A program made the position numbers and the translations under genes. A DNA stretch of 5,225 nt from an uncultured Bacteroidales bacterium (GTDB taxonomy: Bacteria; Bacteroidota; Bacteroidia; Bacteroidales; UBA932): the NCBI GenBank assembly GCA_937901105.1, contig CALCHD010000156.1, positions 1-5,225 on the forward strand, written 5' to 3'. This document shows, one piece after another, positions 1 to 5,225 of this stretch; position 1 is the first letter of the stretch; each line of letters opens with the position of its first letter. Under the pieces are notes generated by a model. It did not search any database, was not told the DNA's origin, and saw nothing but the letters and a program-made list of their open reading frames with translations.

Positions 1-753
1 TATTGATGATCCGTCGGGAGCAAGAATGTCTCCATACACCTCGGCGCCGCGTCCCTCTCCGTTTATACCCTTAATATAAATATGCGCCCTCTTGCCAGTT
101 ATATAATTGCCACTCTCCGGAAGGAACTGCACATCATATAAAGAGGCATTATCCTTGGTGCTTTTTTTCAAATAAGGATACTCCACGCCAATACGGGTAT
201 ACTCCTCATCTCTCTTTATACCTTTATCCTGCATGGCCTTTACTTGCTTATCCTTCATAGGGTTTACAAGGGACAGCTCCTTATAGAACATATATTCTGC
301 AGGGGAATTGAGCATCCAGTAGGTATATCCGCGCAGGATACCCTTGCCGGTAGAGTTCATCTCCGGCACTACAATATGGCCGCTGAATGAGTTGCCGCTG
401 CGGCGCAGCTTCTGCCTTACAATAACCTCCGGCTCCGATTTGAAAGATTGGGTCCAGCTGGTAAAATCTGTATACAGCTGGTCGCTGATGAGTTCCACAT
501 AAATATAATTGGACTCCGGGAACTCACTGTTGTATGATGCGTTCTCCACATAACCGCTTACCCATATAGTATCGGTTGCAAAATAGGTATCCTTATCTGT
601 ATGCAGGTATACCTTTTCAGGTGAAAGAAGCTTTGTGTAGTTGTGGAATGATTCTGAATGTTTCTGCTGTCCGTATACAGAAACGGCAGATATTATAAGG
701 GCAGCTGCAAGTGCTCCTATAAAATTTTGGATTTTTAAGCTAATTGTTCCCAT
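1..753 (-). CDS. Secreted MG2-like (macroglobulin/TonB-plug-associated) envelope protein, N-terminal 251 residues, truncated by window edge
   Basis: The reading frame is open from the ATG at 753 to the window edge, so only the N-terminus is visible. Residues 1-28 look like a Sec signal peptide: a hydrophobic stretch at about 11-24, then VYG before QQ. Residues 46-71 (EKVYLHTDKDTYFATDTIWV, then SGYVEN) match the first beta-sandwich of large Bacteroidales proteins annotated as MG2-domain or TonB-dependent-receptor-plug proteins. YIYVELIS (83-90), RGYTYWMLN (141-149) and DVQFLPESGN (207-216) are further family-like segments, the last opening a second macroglobulin-like repeat. Family members usually have about 800-1000 residues. 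They are exported and thought to sit at the cell envelope; their substrate is generally unknown. The start is chosen because an in-frame TAA lies seven codons upstream with no other ATG between, and the signal peptide follows at once. It has its own promoter at 770-802. The family is fairly sure; the function is not. Confidence 0.8.
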   Translation of the reverse strand, partial: MGTISLKIQNFIGALAAALIISAVSVYGQQKHSESFHNYTKLLSPEKVYLHTDKDTYFATDTIWVSGYVENASYNSEFPESNYIYVELISDQLYTDFTSWTQSFKSEPEVIVRQKLRRSGNSFSGHIVVPEMNSTGKGILRGYTYWMLNSPAEYMFYKELSLVNPMKDKQVKAMQDKGIKRDEEYTRIGVEYPYLKKSTKDNASLYDVQFLPESGNYITGKRAHIYIKGINGEGRGAEVYGDILAPDGSSI

Positions 754-769
754 ATCTTTGGCTTTTTCA

Positions 770-802
770 CAAAGTTAACCCCCGAAAGGTTTTACATGCA
801 AA
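770..802 (-). promoter_or_regulatory. Bacteroidota-type promoter for the MG2-like gene
   Basis: Read on the minus strand, TTTG at 802-799 (-33 element) is followed after 21 bases by TAACTTTG at 777-770, a full match to the Bacteroidota -7 consensus TAnnTTTG. Transcription would begin around 762-766, giving a leader of only about 10 bases before the ATG at 753. The leader is A-rich and has no Shine-Dalgarno sequence, as is common in this phylum. Both boxes and the spacing are visible in the sequence; the start point is inferred. Confidence 0.6.
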
Positions 803-838
803 TTTTTCCCAGCCGATAACTAACTGATAATCATAGGG

Positions 839-881
839 TGTTAAACTTTTTTTCTTATCTGTAAAGAGCTGAAGTTTAACA
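839..881. repeat. 10-bp perfect inverted repeat in the intergenic region
   Basis: TGTTAAACTT at 839-848 is the exact reverse complement of AAGTTTAACA at 872-881, with 23 bases between the arms. It lies between the terminator of the upstream unit (940-908) and the -33 box of the MG2-like gene (802-799), about 75-120 bases before the predicted transcription start. No run of U follows on the minus strand, so it does not look like an intrinsic terminator. A protein-binding palindrome or a weak AT-rich RNA hairpin are both possible. The identity of the arms is seen; any role is unknown. Confidence 0.45.
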
Positions 882-907
882 TTGCCCAAAATATAGGATA
901 AATATAT

Positions 908-940
908 AAAAAAAGGTGCGGCTAACCTACCAGCCACACC
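908..940 (-). terminator. Rho-independent terminator overlapping the transferase stop codon
   Basis: On the minus strand GGTGTGGCT (940-932) pairs with AGCCGCACC (923-915): nine pairs including one U-G, around an eight-base loop. It is followed directly by seven T (914-908). The TAG stop of the phosphopantetheinyl transferase (924-922) spans the last loop base and the first two bases of the 3' arm, so the final codons build the hairpin. This is the clearest transcript end in the window and marks the end of the S37-DUF2156-gldE-transferase unit. Confidence 0.85.
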
Positions 941-1557
941 ATTACATGATTGTCAAAAACTTCGTACTCAAGCTCAAACTCCTCTTCCGATCCGTCCTTA
1001 TTAATGAAGGTTGCCTCAATGTCTCCCTCCTCTTTTGGATTGAACTTGTCTACCTCCATCTGTTTTGCAAAGTCTACACCGTGCTGGCTCATGCGTTTGT
1101 AGATTGCCTCTTTGGCGCACCAGTAGATTGCAAGCTGGAGGTTACGGTTCTTGTCCTGCAGGTCATCAATCTCATCCTCCGAAAGGGCCTTCTTCTCCAC
1201 TGCAGAAAAATCCCTCTCTAAGCTCTCAATGTCAATTCCAACCTCTTCTGTAGGATGTGTAATGATAGCAACAAACCTGTTTGTATGGGTAATGCTGATA
1301 TGAGTAAAGTCATTCTGGATAAACGGCGCGCCATTGTCATGATGGCCCAAATACACCTTATCTTCAAAAATCGTATTGAGCAGTGCTCTCACAGCAAGTT
1401 TCTCGCGCCTTCTCTGTACGCTTTTGGTGTAGTACAGCTCTTCCAGCTCCTCATTGGGGATAGAAATGATTTTCAGCAGCTCTTCCTCGCTTTCCGTGAC
1501 TTCCCAAACGGATATCTCTGCTCCGTTCTTAAGTTCTTTTCTTAAATACAGACCCAT
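922..1557 (-). CDS. 4'-phosphopantetheinyl transferase, Sfp type
   Basis: This 211-residue cytoplasmic enzyme should transfer the 4'-phosphopantetheine arm of coenzyme A to a serine of acyl or peptidyl carrier proteins, in a Mg2+-dependent reaction. Family motifs appear in order: RRREKLAVRALL (49-60), typical of the N-terminal half; HISITHTN (86-93), the ITH motif; VGIDIE (106-111), with D109 and E111 as likely metal ligands; and WCAKEAIYK (146-154), with E150 and K154 as the signature residues. The length fits the compact Bacteroidota form. Translation starts at an ATG 12 bases after the gldE stop, with only A-rich sequence before it, so it is probably co-transcribed with gldE. The stop lies inside an intrinsic terminator. 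The carrier-protein partner is not encoded here; fatty-acid ACP or a secondary-metabolite or aryl-polyene carrier are both possible. Family is certain; the precise substrate is not. Confidence 0.95.
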   Translation of the reverse strand: MGLYLRKELKNGAEISVWEVTESEEELLKIISIPNEELEELYYTKSVQRRREKLAVRALLNTIFEDKVYLGHHDNGAPFIQNDFTHISITHTNRFVAIITHPTEEVGIDIESLERDFSAVEKKALSEDEIDDLQDKNRNLQLAIYWCAKEAIYKRMSQHGVDFAKQMEVDKFNPKEEGDIEATFINKDGSEEEFELEYEVFDNHVMVWLVG

Positions 1558-1569
1558 ATTATGTTTTTC

Positions 1570-2607
1570 TTATTTCCTATTCAGTTCTTCAAGTTCCTCA
1601 AAATCGCTCTCATCCACAATCTCACCCACAATCTCCTCAAGGATATCCTCCAGCGTTACAATGCCGTCAGTTCCGCCATATTCATCCACAACTACTGCAA
1701 GGTGCATCTTCTTGTTGCGGAACTCCTCCAGAAGATCATTGATTTTCTTGCTCTCCGGCACAAAATACGCATCCCTGATATGGTTTTTCCAGCTGAAGTC
1801 TTCAGCCATTCCGGCTATATATGGAAGCATGTCCTTTATATAAAGGAAACCTTTGATGTCATCCAAGTCCTCCTGATATACAGGCAGACGGGAGAACCCG
1901 CACTCACGGGCAATCTTTATCACCTCTTCGTTGGTAGAGTCTATATCTATTGCCACAACATCCACCCTGGGCTTCATGATTTTCTCCACACTTATTGTAG
2001 GGAGCTTAACAATGCCCTTGAGCATCTTCTTCTCCTGGCTTGTGGAAGGGGTTGCAATATCCACTGCCTCCGAGAGCTCCTCCAGCGTAACATCTCCCTT
2101 GCCGCCCATATTCTCCGAAAGCCTTGAAGTGAATTTTGACATCATCTTGTTGAACGGCCTGGTTACAGGGTACAGCGCAGAAATGGGGAATGCCATTGTC
2201 TTGGCAAACTGCACAGGGAAATGGGTTGCAATAATCTTTGGAAGCACCTCTCCGAATACAAGCAGGAAGAAGGTTACCAGGATTGTATTTACCAGAAACT
2301 CCACTACTGGAGAAGAGGAAAAGTCGAACAGCCTGCCCAACAGCATAGTGGACAAGAGTACGATAAGGATATTTACAACATTATTGGCCTGAAGGATAGT
2401 ACCCAACAGATAATCGGGGTTGGAAAGGAGCCACAGCACCCTTTCACCCTTGGAATCGCCCTCCTGCTTAAGCGCATCCTTTTGTCCCGGAGTAAGTGAA
2501 AAGAAAGCCGCTTCACTTCCGGAAATAAGGGCCGAGCAGATGATCAGACCTAGTATTGAAAATGAGAGAACTAAAAGTTCTGCTGTAATGCTACTGGGAG
2601 GTTCCAA
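1570..2607 (-). CDS. gldE: GldE-like CNNM/CBS-domain membrane protein (HlyC/CorC family), lacking the C-terminal CorC domain
   Basis: This 345-residue inner-membrane protein belongs to the CNNM/CorC (hemolysin C-like) family, whose members are linked to Mg2+ or other divalent cation transport. The closest named Bacteroidota form is GldE, tied to gliding in Flavobacterium but also present in non-gliders. Three hydrophobic segments (about 10-30, 70-90, 103-122) form the CNNM domain, with the conserved-looking ALISGSE (26-32) and FGEVLPK (118-124). Two CBS motifs follow, at about 208-265 (from EKIMKPRVD) and 278-332 (including VVVDEYGGTDGIVTLEDI). The protein ends 13 residues later. Most relatives are about 400-450 residues and carry a further CorC_HlyC domain of roughly 80 residues, which is missing here. 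The start is TTG: an in-frame TAA lies one codon upstream, and the next in-frame ATG (codon 88) would delete the first membrane segment. gldD, often adjacent to gldE, is not found; the transferase gene follows after 12 bases. Confidence 0.88.
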   Translation of the reverse strand: MEPPSSITAELLVLSFSILGLIICSALISGSEAAFFSLTPGQKDALKQEGDSKGERVLWLLSNPDYLLGTILQANNVVNILIVLLSTMLLGRLFDFSSSPVVEFLVNTILVTFFLLVFGEVLPKIIATHFPVQFAKTMAFPISALYPVTRPFNKMMSKFTSRLSENMGGKGDVTLEELSEAVDIATPSTSQEKKMLKGIVKLPTISVEKIMKPRVDVVAIDIDSTNEEVIKIARECGFSRLPVYQEDLDDIKGFLYIKDMLPYIAGMAEDFSWKNHIRDAYFVPESKKINDLLEEFRNKKMHLAVVVDEYGGTDGIVTLEDILEEIVGEIVDESDFEELEELNRK

Positions 2608-2633
2608 ATTTTAAAATGTGTTGGTTTCGGGTG

Positions 2634-2641
2634 CAAAGATA
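2634..2641 (-). promoter_or_regulatory. Possible -7 promoter box upstream of gldE
   Basis: On the minus strand TATCTTTG (2641-2634) matches the -7 consensus TAnnTTTG and lies in the 35-base gap between the DUF2156 gene and gldE, about 27 bases before the TTG start. No TTG or TTTG sits at the expected 19-23 base spacing; the nearest is 27 bases upstream, inside the DUF2156 coding end. It may be a weak internal promoter that lets gldE and the transferase be made apart from the two upstream genes. No terminator is visible in the gap, so read-through is also likely. Confidence 0.35.
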
Positions 2642-2642
2642 A

Positions 2643-3560
2643 TTATTTTTCTTTAACTGAATATTTTTCAAGCAAAAAGAGTGGATGATATTGCATTTTG
2701 GCCTCGCGAAGACCAAGGTCCCCTGCATCATCCTCCCTGTTTATATACTTTACAGAAAGCTGTTCACCCTCCTCTACAATGGAATTACGGAGGAACTCAT
2801 TGGCTATTGCAGGATATGCCCCCACAATGTCACCATATGCTTTTTCAATATGCACCAGAAGAGTGTCGGAATTTGTCTTTTCGGCAATGGTAAATGCCAC
2901 AACCTCTCCGTTTAGCCTCAACAGACCGCCCATTAGCCCCAACTGCTCAAAATTCTGCAGGGCATTCTTTACCGAACACGACTCGCTTGCCATTGAGGGG
3001 TCTTTTCCGCACCCGTATTTGGCACACCAGCTTATGCTCATTGCAGCACACTCCTTAAGGTTGTCCTTTCCAAGAGGTTCATAGCTCCACCCCTCCTGCC
3101 TTTTGAAACGTGAAACAAAGTTTCTCTTGCTTTGGAACTTCTTTCCCCTGAGGAATGTCAGGTCCTCTGCAGAGTAGATATAGTCAAAATAATCCCTGTT
3201 GGGTTCAAATGTGAACCTGTCGGGAAAAAGATTTTCAAGGATCTCCCTGTGGCCATTCTGCACAGATGCCATAAGGAAAGGATGTCCATTCTGGCGGGCA
3301 TCCTCCATACAGGATTCCAGCACCCCCTTCAGTTCCTCAGCAGTTCCTCTTCCCGACGGAAAAAGATACATTGGCGCAGGGGCTCCATTAGGGAAGAACC
3401 GCACAACAAGGTAATCTCCCACCCTGCACACCCGTGAGTGCATGATGTCACGCCAGATGTACAGCACTGTAAAATTGAATTCAGTTGCCCGGTTATCCGA
3501 GTAACCGAGCAACTGGCGCATCCAATCCCTATCCTGTAAAGTTATCTCCTTGAATTCCAT
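2643..3560 (-). CDS. DUF2156 domain protein (GNAT-fold, MprF C-terminal-like)
   Basis: This 305-residue protein is soluble throughout, with no signal peptide or membrane segment. It resembles stand-alone DUF2156 proteins, a family related to the catalytic C-terminal domain of phosphatidylglycerol lysyltransferase (MprF) and built from tandem GNAT-like folds. Family-like segments are DYFDYIYSAEDL (123-134), RGKKFQSKRNFVSRFKR (138-154), the glycine-rich GLMGGLLRLNGEVVAFTI (208-225), VHIEKAYGDIVGAYPAIANE (236-255) and the ending YINREDDAGDLGLREAKM (272-289) followed by YHP. Relatives in Bacteroidota and Firmicutes have about 290-310 residues, so it looks complete. A transfer of an aminoacyl or acyl group is plausible from the fold, but no substrate is known and the MprF flippase domain is absent. 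The ATG lies 3 bases after the stop of the S37 peptidase gene, so translation is probably coupled. Family assignment is firm; function is open. Confidence 0.88.
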   Translation of the reverse strand: MEFKEITLQDRDWMRQLLGYSDNRATEFNFTVLYIWRDIMHSRVCRVGDYLVVRFFPNGAPAPMYLFPSGRGTAEELKGVLESCMEDARQNGHPFLMASVQNGHREILENLFPDRFTFEPNRDYFDYIYSAEDLTFLRGKKFQSKRNFVSRFKRQEGWSYEPLGKDNLKECAAMSISWCAKYGCGKDPSMASESCSVKNALQNFEQLGLMGGLLRLNGEVVAFTIAEKTNSDTLLVHIEKAYGDIVGAYPAIANEFLRNSIVEEGEQLSVKYINREDDAGDLGLREAKMQYHPLFLLEKYSVKEK

Positions 3561-3563
3561 AAT

Positions 3564-4928
3564 CTATAGTTCAAGCCACTCTTTCAGTGTTGCAATCGCC
3601 TCCTGTTTCATAAGCTCCGGCAAAGTGGAAATCCTTGCCCTGTGGCTGCCATTGGGCTCAATGTAAAGTTTCATTGTCTGGCGTCCCTTGCCTTTCTTCT
3701 TAAGCTCCTCATTCTTCACAGGCGCTACAGGCATAACAGCGCTCCAAGGGTCAAACTGGCCATAGATGAACATCATCTTTGAGTCTGTCTTTGCAAGGAA
3801 CTTCTTTATTTTCTTATAAAGGTATTTGTCAAACTTGAATGTCTGGCTTTGCGGTACAAACAGCTTGTTCAGATACCCCTCCGCATCCTTTATTGTAAGG
3901 AGCCCCTTGAAAGGTTTTGTATCATAGCCATAATATCCAAGCTCTTTTGCTGCTTGCACAAAGAACGGAGCAGAATCACCGCCCTCTGCAAAATAGTCAG
4001 GGCCGCTGGTCCTTACAAGATAGTTGAACATCTGCTCGTCTGTTGCGGTCTTTGGATCAGGAACAGTGGAGGTCTTCATGCCCCATTGCCAGAAAGCAAA
4101 CGGGAACTCCAAAACGCAATAATCGTAAACTGCATCCATGCTTATCTTATAAGTATAGCCTTTCTCCGCAGAAAGCTTCTCAAACATAGGCTTGATGGTC
4201 TCTCTTCTTTTCAGGAACTCAACCTGGAAAGCCTTCAGAATCTCCCTGTCCTGTGGGGTTCCTGCATACTCTGCAAGGAACGGTTCATGTCGTCCGTCCT
4301 CAACCCCCTTGCATAGAGGCCCCACATAAGGTACAGAAACATCAAGGTCCTCCGGGTAATAAGCGGTGTAGAACATAGTTGTCTGGCCACCTTTGCTTAT
4401 ACCTGTTGCAATCCATTTCCCTTTCAATACCTGACGTAGTGTCTGGTCTACATTATGAAGGTCTGCAGCCTCGTTCTCCGCAGTCATATAGTCCCAGTTC
4501 AAGGTCTCTGCAGTAATGGTTGTATCATCCTGCATAAACGGAACCGACTCCAGGAAATACCTGTGCTCCACAAGCACCATATTTGTATTGAAAAGCTTTG
4601 AAACCTCCTCCCTGTACCTTGGGTTGAGGCCATATGCTCCGCCATAGCCTTCTGTTATGATTACAGTAGGGGCATCATAATCTGCCACCGCTACTACAAC
4701 CCTCTGCTTGAAGGTTCCCTTTGCAGGGTTGCTATGGTCTATCGGCTGCTCAAAGAACATCACATATTTCTCCTTGAAAGGATTCTCCATCTTGTCTGAA
4801 ATCTTTAGTTCCCTGATGCCGCTTACGTGGCTGAACTGTGCAAGCTTCTGCGGAAGCTGCGCAAACGCCGGCATCACAGCCAAAAGCAGCAGAGCAACCG
4901 CAAATAATCTGATAATTCTGTTTCTCAT
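3564..4928 (-). CDS. Secreted serine peptidase, family S37 (PS-10 / tripeptidyl aminopeptidase-like)
   Basis: This 454-residue precursor has a clear Sec signal peptide: RNRIIR, then hydrophobic residues 8-20, and AFA (21-23) before Q24 as the cleavage site. There is no lipobox cysteine, so it should be released to the periplasm or beyond. The mature part is an alpha/beta hydrolase of peptidase family S37, whose characterised actinomycete relatives remove tripeptides from protein N-termini. The likely triad is S178 in GISKGGQ (176-182), D393 in GQFDPW (390-395) and H429 in NGSHRARI (426-433). EHRYF (121-125) and EGYGGAYG (93-100) are further family-like motifs. The length fits the family. The ATG at 4928 is chosen because the signal peptide begins there. 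The frame stays open for another 94 codons upstream, but that part encodes a low-complexity repeat peptide and would bury the signal sequence. It is probably the first gene of the four-gene unit. A role in peptide scavenging is inferred. Confidence 0.92.
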   Translation of the reverse strand: MRNRIIRLFAVALLLLAVMPAFAQLPQKLAQFSHVSGIRELKISDKMENPFKEKYVMFFEQPIDHSNPAKGTFKQRVVVAVADYDAPTVIITEGYGGAYGLNPRYREEVSKLFNTNMVLVEHRYFLESVPFMQDDTTITAETLNWDYMTAENEAADLHNVDQTLRQVLKGKWIATGISKGGQTTMFYTAYYPEDLDVSVPYVGPLCKGVEDGRHEPFLAEYAGTPQDREILKAFQVEFLKRRETIKPMFEKLSAEKGYTYKISMDAVYDYCVLEFPFAFWQWGMKTSTVPDPKTATDEQMFNYLVRTSGPDYFAEGGDSAPFFVQAAKELGYYGYDTKPFKGLLTIKDAEGYLNKLFVPQSQTFKFDKYLYKKIKKFLAKTDSKMMFIYGQFDPWSAVMPVAPVKNEELKKKGKGRQTMKLYIEPNGSHRARISTLPELMKQEAIATLKEWLEL

Positions 4929-5001
4929 ATTTGTACTGTTTTTTAATTTCTCCCAAACTTCCCGACAGCAGCCTTTGCGGCTACGACAGACAGACTGGAA
5001 A

Positions 5002-5009
5002 CAAAAATA
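5002..5009 (-). promoter_or_regulatory. Possible -7 promoter box of the S37 peptidase unit
   Basis: On the minus strand TATTTTTG (5009-5002) matches TAnnTTTG, about 73 bases before the ATG at 4928, which would give a leader of roughly 65-70 bases. The closest upstream TTTG is only 11 bases away and the next TTG is 30 bases away, so there is no well-spaced -33 element. In an AT-rich stretch a chance match is quite possible. It is listed because the four-gene unit should have a promoter here and this is the best candidate. Confidence 0.35.
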
Positions 5010-5094
5010 CAATTTTCTCCCAAAATTCCCTTTAACTGACAAGAAAATCTCTCCGCTTCCCCAGCTCTGTTGTTGCCGGATGAGGTTATTTGCG

Positions 5095-5150
5095 GTATTT
5101 GGTATTTGGTTTTTGGTATTTGGCATTTGGTATTTGGCATTTGGCATTTG
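5095..5150. repeat. 7-bp tandem repeat, eight units (GYATTTG on +, CAAATRC on -)
   Basis: Eight contiguous heptamers run from 5095: GTATTTG, GTATTTG, GTTTTTG, GTATTTG, GCATTTG, GTATTTG, GCATTTG, GCATTTG. Seven match GYATTTG exactly and one (5109-5115) differs by one base. A decayed unit, GCTTTTT, follows at 5151-5157, and a partial one (TTATTTG) lies just before at 5086-5092. The only variable base among the exact units is the second (T or C). Read through on the minus strand the tract gives the peptide pattern QMPNAKY-QMPNTKN-QIPNT, a by-product and not a protein. It lies about 170-220 bases upstream of the S37 start. Such tracts can change copy number by slippage; any effect on expression is speculation. 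Confidence 0.9.
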
Positions 5151-5225
5151 GCTTTTTGCATCCATATCTTTATTCATTATTTTTTTTGCAAAAATAAGAA
5201 AATATGTCAACAGACAGCCGTCAAC

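Larger units (their letters stand above)
4929..5225. other. Non-coding upstream region of the S37 peptidase gene
   Basis: These 297 bases contain no convincing gene on either strand. The parts I can name are the possible -7 box at 5002-5009, the heptamer tandem repeat at 5095-5150, and AT-rich sequence at 5160-5205. The minus-strand frame through this region is open, but it is best explained by chance and by the repeat, whose 7-bp unit gives a 7-residue peptide period (QMPNAKY-like). At the window edge GTCAAC occurs twice 14 bases apart (5206-5211 and 5220-5225). Whatever gene lies beyond 5225 cannot be judged. Confidence 0.6.

Noticed and set aside
1558..1569. A frameshift joining gldE and the transferase, or hiding the missing CorC domain
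   Set aside because: The 12-base gap holds a clean TAA stop, A-rich spacer and ATG, and the downstream frame starts with a proper transferase N-terminus; there is no room for a lost domain.
916..4316. Several plus-strand open frames of 60-190 codons opposite the minus-strand genes
   Set aside because: All lie antisense to well-supported genes, have no family resemblance, and are rich in residues expected from reading conserved coding sequence backwards.
4968..4984. Small hairpin GCAGCC-TTTGC-GGCTAC in the peptidase leader
   Set aside because: Only six pairs including one wobble, with no U tract and no riboswitch-like surroundings; too weak to call.
4943..5161. A 72-codon minus-strand frame through the heptamer repeat
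   Set aside because: It is another reading of the same repeat, with a 7-residue period from a 7-bp unit, and has no recognisable domain.
5189..5196. A second TATTTTTG (-7-like) box on the minus strand, upstream of the repeat
   Set aside because: The TTG copies upstream are 11 and 25 bases away, outside the usual 19-23, and the stretch is very AT-rich, so a chance match is likely. A promoter here would have a leader of more than 250 bases containing the repeat.
4929..5210. A 94-codon N-terminal extension of the S37 peptidase from a TTG at 5210, or from ATGs at 5177 and 5165
   Set aside because: The extension is a repeat-derived peptide plus low-quality sequence, and it would place the clear signal peptide (residues 1-23 from the ATG at 4928) in the middle of the protein. 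The frame is open by chance and because of the 7-bp repeat.

Overview
The window looks like chromosomal DNA of a member of the Bacteroidota, most likely order Bacteroidales. The protein families point there: a GldE-type CNNM/CorC protein, a large MG2-like envelope protein of the kind common in Bacteroidales, an S37 peptidase and a stand-alone DUF2156 protein. The upstream regions also carry TAnnTTTG-type -7 boxes and no clear Shine-Dalgarno sequences. Genus cannot be assigned from the sequence alone. All five recognised genes are on the minus strand, so the transcriptional order runs from high to low coordinates.

Layout in transcriptional order: (1) 5225-4929 is a non-coding upstream region. 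It holds a 7-bp tandem repeat, (CAAATRC)n on the minus strand, and a possible -7 box. (2) 4928-3564 is a secreted S37-family serine peptidase with visible Ser, Asp and His catalytic candidates. (3) 3560-2643 is a DUF2156 (GNAT-fold, MprF C-terminal-like) protein starting 3 bases after the peptidase stop. (4) A 35-base gap with a possible -7 box. (5) 2607-1570 is a gldE-like CNNM/CBS membrane protein that begins with TTG and ends right after its second CBS motif, without the usual C-terminal CorC_HlyC domain. (6) 1557-922 is an Sfp-type 4'-phosphopantetheinyl transferase 12 bases downstream. (7) 940-908 is a strong intrinsic terminator whose stem contains the transferase stop codon. (8) 907-754 is an intergenic region with a 10-bp inverted repeat and a good two-part Bacteroidota promoter. 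(9) 753-1 is the first 251 codons of a large MG2-like secreted protein that runs off the window.

The four upstream genes are close enough to form one transcription unit (gaps of 3, 35 and 12 bases) ending at the 940-908 terminator; the MG2-like gene is then a separate unit with its own promoter. The gldE-phosphopantetheinyl transferase pairing is a familiar Bacteroidota neighbourhood, but gldD, often next to gldE, is absent between them. The genes do not obviously form one pathway. I see no mobile element, CRISPR array, RNA gene or defence system. The points most worth a second look are the shortened GldE, its TTG start, the heptamer repeat, and the terminator overlapping a stop codon.
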